Below are positions 54,564 through 63,739 of a stretch of DNA of 64,000 bases, in pieces (within the stretch, counting starts at the first letter, position 1; each line of letters opens with the position of its first letter). The translations under genes and the position numbers were made by a program. The DNA lies in the NCBI GenBank assembly GCA_025966315.1, contig JAOPUZ010000025.1:62001-126000 (forward strand). The letters are read 5' to 3'. Below the pieces are notes generated by a model. It did not search any database and was not told the DNA's origin. It was given only the letters and a program-made list of their open reading frames with translations. This stretch comes from Frankiales bacterium. Its GTDB lineage: Bacteria; Actinomycetota; Actinomycetes; Mycobacteriales; Jatrophihabitantaceae.

Positions 54564-55150
54564 GAAGTGCGCTCCTCGAGTGAATGACAGAGTTGCCGGA
54601 TCGTCGATACATAAAGGGGTTTCTCGATCGTCTGGACCCGCTCGCGCAGCGTGTCCTCGGTGTCGTCGGCCAGCACCTGGACCGGGGCCTGGGCGATGAT
54701 CGGCCCCGAGTCCAGCCCCGCGTCGACCCAGTGGACGGTAACCCCGCTGACCCGGACGCCGGCCGCCAACGCGTCGGCCAGGGCATGCGCGCCGGGAAAG
54801 GACGGCAGCAGGGACGGATGGGTGTTGATCGTCCGATAACGGGCCACGGTGCCGGCCGCGATCACCCTCATGAAGCCGGCTAAGACCACCAGCTGCGGGT
54901 CGAATTCGGCGATCGCGGTGGCCAGCGCCTCGTCCCACGCCGCCCGGTCGGGGTAATCGGCCAAGGCCACCGAGAAGGTGGGCACGCCCGCATCGGCGGC
55001 TCGCTTCATGGCCAGACAGCCAGGACGGTCAGTGCCGGCGGCCACCACGCGAGCCGGGAAATCGTCCTCAGCGGCGGCCTCGAGAATTGCCTGAAGGGTG
55101 CTGCCTGAACCGGAGGCAAGGACGATCAGCCGGACGGGCACCTCGGACAC
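54560..55150 (-). CDS. purN: Phosphoribosylglycinamide formyltransferase 1
   Basis: Transfers formyl from 10-formyl-THF to GAR in purine synthesis. 196 aa. Motifs: [16 protein letters not shown] (about 9-24, phosphate binding), [12 protein letters not shown], the catalytic [16 protein letters not shown] (Asn, His) and [16 protein letters not shown] (Asp). GTG 55150 has TAGATT 7 nt upstream; the TAG of that hexamer is the stop of the preceding DUF6350 gene. So purN-purH has its own leaderless promoter, although the DUF6350 gene is only 10 bp upstream. Confidence 0.95.
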   Translation of the reverse strand: MSEVPVRLIVLASGSGSTLQAILEAAAEDDFPARVVAAGTDRPGCLAMKRAADAGVPTFSVALADYPDRAAWDEALATAIAEFDPQLVVLAGFMRVIAAGTVARYRTINTHPSLLPSFPGAHALADALAAGVRVSGVTVHWVDAGLDSGPIIAQAPVQVLADDTEDTLRERVQTIEKPLYVSTIRQLCHSLEERTS

Positions 55151-55157
55151 AGCCAGA

Positions 55158-55163
55158 AATCTA
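55158..55163 (-). promoter_or_regulatory. -10 hexamer of leaderless purN, overlapping a stop codon
   Basis: TAGATT on the minus strand. Its TAG is the stop of the DUF6350 gene; 7-nt spacer to GTG 55150. Confidence 0.5.
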
Positions 55164-56474
55164 CCCGGTGCTCCGCAGCGAGCGGTCGTCGCCTGAGCCG
55201 GCCTCGGCCGCTACCGGCGCCTGGCTCTTGTCCGCCCGGTTCTTGTCGGCCCGGTTCTTGTCGGCCCGGTTCTTGTCCGCCCGGTTCTTGTCGGCCCGGT
55301 TCTCCTCCGCCTGGTTCTGGTCGGCGCCCCCCGCGCCAACGATCAGCCGCAGCCGTCGGTGCTCGACCCCCACCGCCGCACGTACCCCGCGACGCAGCGC
55401 CATCCACCCGATACCGCTGACCAGCATGGCCGCCGTCACGAACGGTCCGACCAGCCAGAACGGCGAACCGATATGCCGCAGTGCACCGGATCCCAAACCA
55501 CCGGAGGCCAGCGCGGTCAGCAACGAGAGCGCGGCCCCGACCCCCACGGCGAACACCAGGACGTCGAGCAGGCGCGCCGTCCAGGTGCCGTCGGCCGACA
55601 GTTGGCGCACCGCCAACCAGCCCGCGACCAGCGCGACGAGTACCCCGAGGCCGATGCCGAGCACGGTATGCGGGTGGTTCGGGATAGCACCCAGCATCGG
55701 GAACAGCGGCAGCCGGCCATGGTGGGCGTCCAACACGGACAGCGAGGTGCCCGAGCCGACCCGGAAGCCCGGCCCACTCAGATATCCGACCGAATACAGC
55801 ACGGCGTTCGGCGCCCCGGCCAAGCCGAGCAGCATCACCGGCAGGCCCGCCGCCCCGCCGGCCACCTGCCGCTGAACGGAACTCACGTCGCCGGCATGAA
55901 AGGCGATCGTGGCCGCGGTGAGGAACGCCCCGGCGGCGACGTAGACGATCAATGCGCTAGCAATGCCGGCGGCGATCCGGCGCCATCGCGGGGACGTCCG
56001 CGGCCAGCGCAGGACGACCAGCCGGACCAGGCCGCCAACCACGGTGGCGAAGCCGGCCGCGGCGAGCAGCGTCCGACCGGGCGGCGCACTGGTCGCCCCC
56101 AGCTTGGCCCAGGACGCGAGCACGGCGCTGACCAGGCTGTAGCCGACGATGATGCCGACCACGCCACTGGTCGAATCGACCCGGCGGACCTGCCCGGCGA
56201 TCAACACCGCCAGCAGCAACGTGACGAGTAGCGGGGCCAGCGACACGGCGGTCCCGTCCAACCGGACGCCGCCGTGGTTGCCAGACACCCCGACAATGAT
56301 CGCGGCCTTGAGCGCCGAGGTCGCGGACACCGAGTTCGCACCGGGCGCGAACCAGGCCAGGAAGCTGGGGATACACAACAGAAAGCTGGCCAGCACGACC
56401 AACGCGCCACCGGACACGGCGCCGCGGCGGAATCGGGTCAGCCACCCGGGCGGCAGGTCGTCGGCGGCGGTCAT
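55161..56474 (-). CDS. DUF6350 polytopic membrane protein
   Basis: 437-aa protein with about nine or ten hydrophobic helices, of the actinobacterial DUF6350 family found upstream of purN (Rv0955-like). Function unknown. The family start is WLTRFRRGAVSGGALVVLAS, followed by a helix-rich core; AGAPNAVLYSVGYLSGPGF is characteristic. The C-terminus is a hydrophilic tail with the pentapeptide NRADK repeated about five times, encoded by a 15-bp tandem repeat (about 55235-55310). ATG 56474 has CAACCT 6 nt upstream. Ends 10 bp before purN. Confidence 0.85.
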   Translation of the reverse strand: MTAADDLPPGWLTRFRRGAVSGGALVVLASFLLCIPSFLAWFAPGANSVSATSALKAAIIVGVSGNHGGVRLDGTAVSLAPLLVTLLLAVLIAGQVRRVDSTSGVVGIIVGYSLVSAVLASWAKLGATSAPPGRTLLAAAGFATVVGGLVRLVVLRWPRTSPRWRRIAAGIASALIVYVAAGAFLTAATIAFHAGDVSSVQRQVAGGAAGLPVMLLGLAGAPNAVLYSVGYLSGPGFRVGSGTSLSVLDAHHGRLPLFPMLGAIPNHPHTVLGIGLGVLVALVAGWLAVRQLSADGTWTARLLDVLVFAVGVGAALSLLTALASGGLGSGALRHIGSPFWLVGPFVTAAMLVSGIGWMALRRGVRAAVGVEHRRLRLIVGAGGADQNQAEENRADKNRADKNRADKNRADKNRADKSQAPVAAEAGSGDDRSLRSTG

Positions 56475-56584
56475 CGATCCAGGTTGGCAAAGGCGAACGT
56501 GATCAACGGCCAGGCGCGCCGGGAAATCCGCCAGGCGAATCGTCGCGTCCGGGGCGTCCCGGTTCGCTCGGACACCGCCGAGCG

Positions 56585-57403
56585 TTACCGCGGCCGGGTG
56601 TTCCCCGGGTCGGTCGGGTAGCCCGGGTTGTTCGGGTAACCCGGGTCGGTCGGGTTACCCGGGTTGGTCGGGTAGCCCGGGTTGTTCGGGTTACCCCAGC
56701 GGGTGCGGACGACGGGCGGGCCGCCGGGTTGGCTCCCGAACTGGCCACCGGGCTGGCCCCCGAACTGGCCACCGGGCTGGCCTCCGAACTGCCCACCGGG
56801 CTGGCCTCCGAACTGCCCTGGGGGTGGCTGCCCCCAGGGAAAGCCGCCCGGTCCGTACGAACCACCCGGTGGGTACCGTCCCGGCGGTGGTTGATGTCGA
56901 GCGGCCTCGTCCGCGGCTCGTTGATTCGCTTCGTAGGCCTGCAGGTTTGCAGCCCGGACGGACTTTCCACTGCCTTGCAGCCAGCCGATCGTCAGCGTCA
57001 CCACCTGGGTCAGTGCGGTCAGCAGACCGGCCACGACCCCGGCGCCGATCGTGGTGCTGGCCGGCTTGGCGACCATGCCCCCGACGATGACGATCACCGC
57101 CGCCCCGGCCAGGAACACGCTCACCGGCGGGGCGACCGCGACGTGTGGGCGTCCGGCCAACACCTGAGCCAGTGTGGTGCCGGCGGCGGCCAGCACCAGA
57201 CCGATGGCCGCGGCACCTGTGCCGCTGTAGAAACCGGGGATGCCGGCCCCGCTGTCACCGACGGATCCGAACCAGCCGAGCAGGCCCCACACGATCATCA
57301 GGCCGGCAACCGCGATGCCGACCAGGTCCCACGGGCGCGCCTTGGCCAGACCGGCGGCGGCGAAATCCGCCAAGCGGTCCGGTGGTACTGATGGCTCAGT
57401 CAT
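56585..57403 (-). CDS. 34-kDa antigen-like (DUF5336-type) membrane protein
   Basis: 272-aa protein. Four hydrophobic helices (about 25-45, 55-80, 90-112, 118-142) are followed by a cytoplasmic low-complexity tail rich in Pro, Gly and Gln. Repeats of GGQFGGQP and then NPNNPGYPT-like units run from about residue 165 to the end. Architecture and place next to DUF6350 match the mycobacterial Rv0954 antigen; function unknown. ATG 57403 has TAGGCT 7 nt upstream (leaderless). DNA of the tail is a set of 24-27 bp and 15-18 bp tandem repeats, likely length-variable between strains. Confidence 0.75.
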   Translation of the reverse strand: MTEPSVPPDRLADFAAAGLAKARPWDLVGIAVAGLMIVWGLLGWFGSVGDSGAGIPGFYSGTGAAAIGLVLAAAGTTLAQVLAGRPHVAVAPPVSVFLAGAAVIVIVGGMVAKPASTTIGAGVVAGLLTALTQVVTLTIGWLQGSGKSVRAANLQAYEANQRAADEAARHQPPPGRYPPGGSYGPGGFPWGQPPPGQFGGQPGGQFGGQPGGQFGGQPGGQFGSQPGGPPVVRTRWGNPNNPGYPTNPGNPTDPGYPNNPGYPTDPGNTRPR

Positions 57404-57466
57404 GAGGGTCAGCCTAGGTGAGCTGGACCCGTGTGCGGGTTGTGCGAGTTGTGCGAGTCGTGCGTG

Positions 57467-58243
57467 TCAGGACGATCCCCGGCTGGTGGCCTCGCGACGC
57501 TGGTAGGACAGGATCAGGCCGGCGACGATGGCGACCAGGCTCACCCAATACCCAGCTCCGTGTCCCTTGTCGATGCTCGAACCGAATCCGCCCACGCCCC
57601 CGTCATCGGGAACGACGAACAGCGCCAGCAGGACCGCGACCGTGGCCAGCCCGAAGCCGGCCAGACCGACCGCCCGAACCGGGAAGGGCAGGTCGAGCTT
57701 GACGATCAATTGCACGGCAAGCAGGCCGGCCGATCCGAACGCGAGCAGCGCCGCAAGCCAACCGAATACTCCGTGCCAGGCGCTCACCGAGCCGCCCGCG
57801 GAGACCTGGAGACCGGCGATCTTCGCGGTATAGGTGTAGTAGTCGAAGAGCGAGAAGAGGAACGCGACGAGGCCGGCCGCGATGACGCCCCAATCGAGGT
57901 GGTCGATGGCGTCAGGATCCTGCTGGCGGGGCGCCACGGGCGATTTCGACGATTTCGGCCCTTTCAGCGGCGATTTCTGCGACTTCGGCTCTGCCTGCGC
58001 ACGTGCGGCGGGTCCCGGCATAGACGGCGAGTGCGGTTGATCGGTCGATGGGGGTGAATCGGACAGCGGCAGAAAACTGCCCGAAGAGATGGGCGGGTAC
58101 ACGCCGCCGAACGACGAGGGTGACGGGCGTAGGACGGAACGATCAGGGTCGCCCGGTCGCCGGTCCGCGTCGGGACCGCCGAACGGCTCGGGCTGAGCAG
58201 GCCAATTCGACTCCGGTGGCGTGCTACCGGGTCCTTCGGCCAC
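57467..58243 (-). CDS. Membrane protein with long disordered N-terminus
   Basis: 258-aa protein. The first 115 residues are hydrophilic, Pro/Ser-rich and probably disordered, ending with a basic KSQKSPLKGPKSSKSP run. Then four hydrophobic helices (about 118-140, 155-178, 188-208, 228-248). I do not recognise a named family, but the four-helix part resembles the neighbouring 34-kDa-antigen-like protein with the tail at the other end. GTG 58243 has AAGGAG 5 nt upstream. Ends 63 bp before the next minus-strand start. Confidence 0.7.
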   Translation of the reverse strand: MAEGPGSTPPESNWPAQPEPFGGPDADRRPGDPDRSVLRPSPSSFGGVYPPISSGSFLPLSDSPPSTDQPHSPSMPGPAARAQAEPKSQKSPLKGPKSSKSPVAPRQQDPDAIDHLDWGVIAAGLVAFLFSLFDYYTYTAKIAGLQVSAGGSVSAWHGVFGWLAALLAFGSAGLLAVQLIVKLDLPFPVRAVGLAGFGLATVAVLLALFVVPDDGGVGGFGSSIDKGHGAGYWVSLVAIVAGLILSYQRREATSRGSS

Positions 58244-58387
58244 AGTTGCTCCTTTTGGTCGGTGTTAAGTATTTGAGATGGTGCACAACGTACGCTCAGA
58301 ATTGCTACTGTAAAACTCAAGGTTTGCTCTAGCCACTTGAGACACGGTCCGCCGTTGGTTCGGCGTCGCACTGGAATGATCGGCCTC

Positions 58388-59314
58388 GTGCCGACTATCG
58401 AGCCCACCACGACGATCGAGACGCGTTCGCGGTGGAACGCCCCGCCTCAGGTGCTGGTCCTGACGGCCGCGCTCTCAGTGCAATTCGGCTCCGCCGTCGC
58501 GGCGAAGCTGTTCGATGCGGCCGGCCCGGGCGGCGTGGTGTTCATGCGGCTGGCCTTTGCCGCCGTGATTCTGATCGCCGTTATCCGGCCACGGGTGCGC
58601 GGACGCAGCCGGTCGGATTGGATCGCCGCGGGGCTGTTCGCCGTTGCGCTGGGCGGCATGAACTGGAGCTTCTACGAGGCCCTGCACCTGCTACCACTCG
58701 GTATCGCGGTAACCGTCGAATTCACCGGTCCGCTCGCGGTAGCCGTGCTCGGATCGCGGCGGCTGCTGGACTTGGTCTGGGTCGCACTGGCGGCCGGCGG
58801 GGTGCTGCTGCTCGGGGTCGGTCGGGGGCACACCTCGGCCGGCGGCCTCAGCCTGCGTGGGCTCGGGCTGGCGTTGCTGGCCGGCGCATTCTGGGCCGGT
58901 TACATCGTGGTCTCGAAGCGGGTGGGCGCGGCTTATGCCGGCATCGACGGGCTGGTGATCGCGCTGGCCATCGCGGCCGTGCTGTTGTTGCCGGTGGGCA
59001 TCGTGTCGGGCGGCGATGCCTTGCTCCGGCCGTCGGTGATCGCGGGCGGCCTGCTGGTCGCGGTGCTGTCCTCGATCATCCCGTACTCGCTGGAGATCAC
59101 CGCCCTGCGGCGATTGTCGGCCGCCACGTTCGGGCTGTTGATGAGCCTCGAACCAGCCGTAGCCGCGCTGGCGGGCGTCCTGGTGCTGAGCCAACCGCTG
59201 CACCTGATCACCAGCATCGCGTTGGTGATGGTGATCGCGGCCAGTGCCGGATCGTCGCTGTCCGCGCGCAACAGCGCCCCGTCCGCGATCGTGCAACATC
59301 CGGCATCTCAGTGA
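58388..59314 (+). CDS. EamA/RhtA-type drug/metabolite exporter
   Basis: 308-aa inner-membrane transporter with ten predicted helices as two EamA repeats. First repeat includes FGSAVAAKLFDAAGPGGVVF and GGMNWSFYEALHLLPLGIAV; second includes FWAGYIVVSKRVG and SSIIPYSLEITALRRLSAA. This pattern is RhtA-like (threonine/homoserine efflux). GTG 58388 with AATGAT 7 nt upstream is proposed; ATG 58376 would add four residues. Its last ten codons lie inside the 59286-59334 hairpin. Convergent with sucD. Substrate unknown. Confidence 0.88.
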   Translation: MPTIEPTTTIETRSRWNAPPQVLVLTAALSVQFGSAVAAKLFDAAGPGGVVFMRLAFAAVILIAVIRPRVRGRSRSDWIAAGLFAVALGGMNWSFYEALHLLPLGIAVTVEFTGPLAVAVLGSRRLLDLVWVALAAGGVLLLGVGRGHTSAGGLSLRGLGLALLAGAFWAGYIVVSKRVGAAYAGIDGLVIALAIAAVLLLPVGIVSGGDALLRPSVIAGGLLVAVLSSIIPYSLEITALRRLSAATFGLLMSLEPAVAALAGVLVLSQPLHLITSIALVMVIAASAGSSLSARNSAPSAIVQHPASQ

Positions 59315-59334
59315 TGCCAGATGTTGCACGATCG
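59286..59334. terminator. 22-bp hairpin between convergent EamA and sucD genes
   Basis: Stem 59286-59307 with 59313-59334, one mismatch, loop TCAGT. It includes the stop of the EamA gene and lies 9 nt from the sucD stop, so it can terminate both. Core GCAACATCCGGCATC is nearly the same as in the mdh hairpin. Confidence 0.72.
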
Positions 59335-59342
59335 GAGGAAAA

Positions 59343-60224
59343 TCAGCTGATCAAGGACCGCATCAGGCGCGCGGTCTCAGACGGCGTCTTGCCGACCTTG
59401 ACGCCCGCCGCCTCCAGGGCTTCCTGCTTGGCCTGCGCGGTGCCCGACGATCCGGACACGATCGCGCCGGCGTGGCCCATGGTCTTGCCCTCCGGCGCGG
59501 TGAAGCCGGCCACGTAGCCGACGACCGGCTTGGTCACGTTGTCCTTGATGAACGCCGCGGCCCGCTCCTCGGCGTCGCCACCGATTTCACCGATCATCAC
59601 GATGGCATCGGTTTCCGGATCGTCCTGGAACGCCCGCAGGCAGTCGATGTGGGTGGTACCGATCACCGGGTCGCCACCGATACCGACGGCGGAGGAGAAG
59701 CCGAGGTCCCGCAGCTCGTACATCATCTGGTACGTCAGGGTGCCGGACTTGGACACCAACCCGATGCGTCCCGGGCCAGTGATGTTGGCCGGGATGATGC
59801 CCGCGTTGGATTTGCCGGGGCTGATCAGGCCGGGGCAGTTCGGCCCGATGATCCGGGTCTTGTTGCCCTTGGAGACGTTGTACGCCCAGGCAAAGGTGGA
59901 GTCGTGCACCGGTACGCCCTCGGTGATGACCACCGCCAGCCCGATCTCGGCGTCGATCGCTTCGAGCATCGCGGCCTTGGTGAAAGCCGGCGGCACGAAC
60001 AGCACCGATACGTCGGCCCCGGTCTTGTCCATGGCGTCGGCGACCGAGCCGAATACCGGAACGTCCGTCCCGTCGACGTCGACGGACTCGCCGGCCTTGC
60101 GCGGGTTCACCCCGCCGACGATCTGGGTGCCGGAGGCCAGCATCCGGCGGGTGTGCTTCATACCCTCGGAGCCCGTCATGCCCTGGACGATGACCTTGGA
60201 ATTCTCGGTCAGAAAGATTGCCAT
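59343..60224 (-). CDS. sucD: Succinyl-CoA synthetase alpha subunit
   Basis: With SucC makes succinate and ATP/GTP from succinyl-CoA in the TCA cycle. 293 aa. CoA-binding N-terminal domain: [19 protein letters not shown] (about 11-29), [17 protein letters not shown]. The phosphorylated His is in [16 protein letters not shown] (His about 248). ATG 60224 lies 11 bp after sucC. The 59286 hairpin closes the unit. Confidence 0.96.
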   Translation of the reverse strand: MAIFLTENSKVIVQGMTGSEGMKHTRRMLASGTQIVGGVNPRKAGESVDVDGTDVPVFGSVADAMDKTGADVSVLFVPPAFTKAAMLEAIDAEIGLAVVITEGVPVHDSTFAWAYNVSKGNKTRIIGPNCPGLISPGKSNAGIIPANITGPGRIGLVSKSGTLTYQMMYELRDLGFSSAVGIGGDPVIGTTHIDCLRAFQDDPETDAIVMIGEIGGDAEERAAAFIKDNVTKPVVGYVAGFTAPEGKTMGHAGAIVSGSSGTAQAKQEALEAAGVKVGKTPSETARLMRSLIS

Positions 60225-60235
60225 TGTCTCGTCCC

Positions 60236-61405
60236 TTACGCGGCGCTGTGCGCCAACTCGGCAGCCTTGTCGGCCGCGGCGTCCATGGTGTCGGCGAGGG
60301 TCACCAGCGGGTGCGCGGCCTCGCTGAGAATCCGGCGCCCCTCCTCGACGTTGTTCCCGTCCAGTCGCACGACCAGCGGCTTGGTCGCCGAGTCGCCGAG
60401 CATGCCCAGCGCCGCGACGATGCCATTGGCCACCGCGTCGCAGGACGTGATGCCACCGAAGACGTTCACGAAGACCGACTTGACCGACGGGTCGCCCAGG
60501 ATGATGTCCAGGCCGTTGGCCATGACCTCAGCGGACGCGCCGCCGCCGATGTCGAGGAAGTTGGCGGGCTTCACGCCGCCGTGTTTTTCACCGGCGTAGG
60601 CCACCACGTCCAGCGTCGACATGACCAGTCCGGCGCCGTTACCGATGATGCCGACCTCGCCCTCGAGCTTGACGTAGTTGAGGTGCTTCTCTTTCGCCTT
60701 GGCTTCCAACGGATCCGCAGCGGACTTGTCCTCGAGGTCGGCGTTGCCGGCCTGCCGGAAGTCGGCGTTCTCATCCAGGGACACCTTGCCGTCCAGGGCG
60801 ATGACCTCACCCGAGGCGACGCGGGCCAGCGGGTTGATCTCGACCAGCGTCGCGTCCTGCTCGACGAACGTCTCCCACAGCTGCACGACGGTGTCCGACG
60901 TCGAGTCGATCACCTCGGGCGGGAAGTTCGCCTGGGTCAGGATCTCGGTCGCTTTGGCCTTGTCCACCCCGACGGTGGCGTCGATCGGGATCCGGGCCAA
61001 CGCCTCGGGGCGTTCGACGGCCAGTTCCTCGATCTCCATTCCGCCTTCGGCCGACGCCATTGCGAGAAACGTCCGGTTCGACCGGTCCAGCAGGAAGGAG
61101 AAGTAGTACTCCGTCTCGATCTGGGCACCCGGATCGACGAGCACCCGGTGCACCGTATGACCCTTGATGTCCATGCCGAGAATCGCGGTTGCCGCAGCTT
61201 CGGCGTCGTCCGGGGTCTTGGCCACCTTGACGCCGCCGGCCTTACCGCGGCCACCGACCTTGACTTGTGCCTTGACGACGGTCACGCCGCCAATCCGCTC
61301 GGCAGCCGCACGCGCTTCGGCCGGGGTGTCAGCCGTCTCGCCTAACCCCACGGGTACACCGTGCGCTTTGAATAGCTGTTTCGCCTGATATTCGAACAGA
61401 TCCAC
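60236..61405 (-). CDS. sucC: Succinyl-CoA synthetase beta subunit
   Basis: ATP-grasp subunit of succinyl-CoA synthetase. 389 aa. Starts [19 protein letters not shown], typical. Nucleotide region [20 protein letters not shown] (about 40-59); metal and phosphate sites LVEINPLA and [13 protein letters not shown]-terminal [14 protein letters not shown] and [20 protein letters not shown] lies about 10 nt before the ATG. A TAGCCT about 55 nt upstream may be the -10. The alpha subunit follows after 11 bp. Confidence 0.96.
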   Translation of the reverse strand: MDLFEYQAKQLFKAHGVPVGLGETADTPAEARAAAERIGGVTVVKAQVKVGGRGKAGGVKVAKTPDDAEAAATAILGMDIKGHTVHRVLVDPGAQIETEYYFSFLLDRSNRTFLAMASAEGGMEIEELAVERPEALARIPIDATVGVDKAKATEILTQANFPPEVIDSTSDTVVQLWETFVEQDATLVEINPLARVASGEVIALDGKVSLDENADFRQAGNADLEDKSAADPLEAKAKEKHLNYVKLEGEVGIIGNGAGLVMSTLDVVAYAGEKHGGVKPANFLDIGGGASAEVMANGLDIILGDPSVKSVFVNVFGGITSCDAVANGIVAALGMLGDSATKPLVVRLDGNNVEEGRRILSEAAHPLVTLADTMDAAADKAAELAHSAA

Positions 61406-61460
61406 GGGCCACTTCCGTTCTTTAGATTCGGCCGTTCACAGCCCCTCTGCCGCCGAACGT

Positions 61461-61466
61461 AGGCTA
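61461..61466 (-). promoter_or_regulatory. Candidate -10 of sucCD
   Basis: TAGCCT on the minus strand, about 55 nt before the sucC ATG, giving a leader of about 48 nt. No convincing -35. The 217-bp gap to the divergent hydrolase holds no other feature I can support. Confidence 0.35.
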
Positions 61467-61622
61467 GTCGGTCGCGTCCGCCCGCCCTAGGGGTCCGCGA
61501 CGTGACCTACGCCAACCTTCAGTGCCGCCAAATGCCACCAACGACCCAGCCGGGCTCGGTGAACGGACCGCCCGACGGATCCGCGGCGCCATCCGACGTA
61601 CGGTGATCGGGGGTGGCGTGCA

Positions 61623-62531
61623 GTGCGGGGTCTCAGCGGTTTCGGGGGAACGGTCCGGTCGATCGCGGTCGGGGTACGACGTAGTCCAGCCATTGTGGCC
61701 GACGCGGTACTGAGCGGGGTGAGCAGCACCGTAACGGGCACGGTGAACACGGCGCTGGCGCTCAGCCAGGAAGCAGCGTCGCTGGCCGCACACGTGGTGC
61801 TCTATCCGGTCGGGATGTTGGCCGATCGGCGCACGCTGGAGGATCCGCGTCATCGCACCGACGTGCTCGGCCCGGAATCACGAGGCATGGTCTACATCGA
61901 TCCCAGCCTCGGCGGCACGCCGATCGTGCTGGTGCACGGAATCGTCGACAATCGGGCCGCCTTCTCCGTGCTGCGCCGAAGCCTTACCCGGCGGGGTTTC
62001 GGCCGTATCAGCACGGTGAACTACTCGCCACTAACAACGGACATCCGGCACGCCGCGCAACGGCTCGGCGAGCACGTCGAAGAGGTCTGCGAGGCGACCG
62101 GCTATGACCAGGTCGTCCTGATCGGCCACTCACTGGGCGGCATCATCGCGCGCTATTACGTCCAGTGCGGCGGCGGGGACGCTCGGGTCGACACCTTGGT
62201 CACGCTGGGCTCACCGCATGCCGGTACGCAGTGGGCGCGGCTGCTGCCGGTCGGCGTGACCAGGCAGCTTCGCCCAGGATCCAGCTTGTTGCGCGAGCTC
62301 GCCGCCGCGGCCACCTGCCGCACTCGCTTCGTCGCGGTCTACTCCGATCGGGACGAGGTGGTGCTGCCGCGTAGCAGCGCCGCGCTCGAACATGGCGACC
62401 TCGACGTGGAGCGCGTCCCGGTGCACGGCGTCGGACACCTGTCGCTCTTGATGAACCGTGATGTGATTCACACGGTGATCGAACGACTGGCTCGATCAAG
62501 CGCTGATCGCGACGATGACGGACCCGAATAA
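61623..62531 (+). CDS. Alpha/beta-hydrolase, lipase/PGAP1-like
   Basis: 302-aa hydrolase. The oxyanion segment IVLVHGIVDNRAAFSVL (about 101-117) and the nucleophile elbow VLIGHSLGGIIARYY (Ser about 168) are clear; Asp in YSDRDEVVLP and His in VPVHGVGHLSLL complete the triad. TLGSPHAGTQWARLL is the typical lipase/PGAP1 block. The N-terminal 75 residues are partly hydrophobic without a clear signal peptide. GTG 61623 with GGGGGTGG upstream. Divergent from sucC. Esterase or lipase activity likely; substrate unknown. Confidence 0.85.
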   Translation: MRGLSGFGGTVRSIAVGVRRSPAIVADAVLSGVSSTVTGTVNTALALSQEAASLAAHVVLYPVGMLADRRTLEDPRHRTDVLGPESRGMVYIDPSLGGTPIVLVHGIVDNRAAFSVLRRSLTRRGFGRISTVNYSPLTTDIRHAAQRLGEHVEEVCEATGYDQVVLIGHSLGGIIARYYVQCGGGDARVDTLVTLGSPHAGTQWARLLPVGVTRQLRPGSSLLRELAAAATCRTRFVAVYSDRDEVVLPRSSAALEHGDLDVERVPVHGVGHLSLLMNRDVIHTVIERLARSSADRDDDGPE

Positions 62532-62594
62532 GCACCTAGCCACCGGCAATCTGCACCGCGGCGCGAACCGTATTGGTCAGATCGTGAAGTAAAT

Positions 62595-62612
62595 CGGCAC
62601 AAATTTGTGCCG
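62595..62612. promoter_or_regulatory. 18-bp perfect palindrome upstream of the M23 peptidase gene
   Basis: CGGCACAAATTTGTGCCG, AT-rich at its centre, 190 bp before the TTG start. A hairpin-like segment GCCGAAACC...GGTTCGGC with inner AACCTTAGGTT lies just downstream (62614-62639). Placed as an operator or part of a regulated promoter; the binding protein is unknown. Confidence 0.5.
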
Positions 62613-62803
62613 GGCCGAAACCTTAGGTTACGGTTCGGCATCGTCAATCCGATAGGCCCAGCGTCGGGGTTGGTCGGTCTGCGTTCGCATGCCGCTGAGC
62701 CGTCGTAAGCCCACCTCCGACCCTGCTGTACCCGGGGATTGTCCCGGTGTTTGTCACGCCGCCATTCGATGAATCCATTCGAAGAGACGAGGAGCAACCA
62801 GAG

Positions 62804-63676
62804 TTGGGACGTCACAGCGCCAGCCCTCCCAACTCAGGTCCCGCCGCCCCGGTTGATGCCGAACAGATCACCACTGCTGCGATCACGGTCGCCCCGTCCG
62901 CAACTCCCACTGCCGACCGCATCGCAACCCGCTGCCAGGAGCGGGCCGCCCGTCGGCAGGCTCGACCGATCTGGCGCCGACCGGTTGCCCCGATCGTGAT
63001 CGTGGCCGTCGCCACGGTAGCCATCTGGGCTGGCGACGGTGCATACCACCAGTTCTCCGGACATCCCGCGGCCGCGGCCAGCGCGGCCGACGTCAAGCTC
63101 GACCTCAACGCCCTCGCTTCCACCCAGGTGCAGCAGTTGGACGGTGGCAGCGAGCGGGTGTCGCGCAGCAGCCGGACCGTCGAAACGCCGTTGGATGCCG
63201 ACGCGACCGCCATGCCCGCCCGGCCGAGCCTGCCCAAGGTCGAGGCCGGGCGCACCGTGCTCGGCACCTGGATCCGGCCAAGCGCGGGCGGTGAGTCGTC
63301 CTGCTTCTGTGTCCGATGGGGCGTCTTCCACGACGGCATCGATCTGGCCGGGCCACTCGGCTCACCGATCGTCGCCGTCGGCGACGGCGTCGTCGTCGAG
63401 GCCGGCCCGAGCGAAGGCTTCGGGCACTGGATCGTGATCCGGCACAGCAACGGCGACTTCTCGGTCTATGGACACATGTACTCGGTGCTGGTCACGGTGG
63501 GCGAAAAGGTGACGGCCGGCCAACACATCGCAGATATCGGGTCGGACGGGCAGTCCACCGGTCCACACCTGCACTTTGGCGTAATGCACGGAAAATTCAT
63601 GGGTCCTTATATAGATCCGGTTCCATGGCTGAAGGCTCGGGGCATCGACGTGGGCAGCTACGATCCCAACGCATGA
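62804..63676 (+). CDS. M23-family (LytM) peptidoglycan endopeptidase, membrane-anchored
   Basis: 290-aa protein: disordered N-terminus starting MGRHSASPPN, basic stretch, one membrane helix (about 64-82, VAPIVIVAVATVAIWAGDG), linker, and C-terminal M23 domain (about 155-285). Zinc ligands are in VFHDGIDLAG (His, Asp) and GPHLHFGVM (HxH); YGHMYSVLVTVGEKV is the usual middle block. It would cut peptide cross-links in the wall from outside the membrane. TTG 62804 is preferred: AGGAG lies 9 nt upstream, and MGRHS is a common start in such proteins. GTG 62747 would add 19 residues. Leader of roughly 270 bp from the previous gene contains a palindrome. Confidence 0.88.
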   Translation: MGRHSASPPNSGPAAPVDAEQITTAAITVAPSATPTADRIATRCQERAARRQARPIWRRPVAPIVIVAVATVAIWAGDGAYHQFSGHPAAAASAADVKLDLNALASTQVQQLDGGSERVSRSSRTVETPLDADATAMPARPSLPKVEAGRTVLGTWIRPSAGGESSCFCVRWGVFHDGIDLAGPLGSPIVAVGDGVVVEAGPSEGFGHWIVIRHSNGDFSVYGHMYSVLVTVGEKVTAGQHIADIGSDGQSTGPHLHFGVMHGKFMGPYIDPVPWLKARGIDVGSYDPNA

Positions 63677-63739
63677 TTAGTCACTGGCAGCGCTGAACTC
63701 ATCGCCGGCGGCGCGACGACCAGCGAGGAGCACCAGTAG

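Noticed and set aside
54564..54938. Extension of purH upstream into purN
   Set aside because: It runs antiparallel in frame through purN; GTG 54563 has GAGGAG at good spacing and begins the family domain.
57495..57510. Further copies of the GTAGGAC repeat at about 57500 and 58130
   Set aside because: Only GTAGGAC is shared and it lies in ordinary coding sequence without the partner arm or TTTCC tail.
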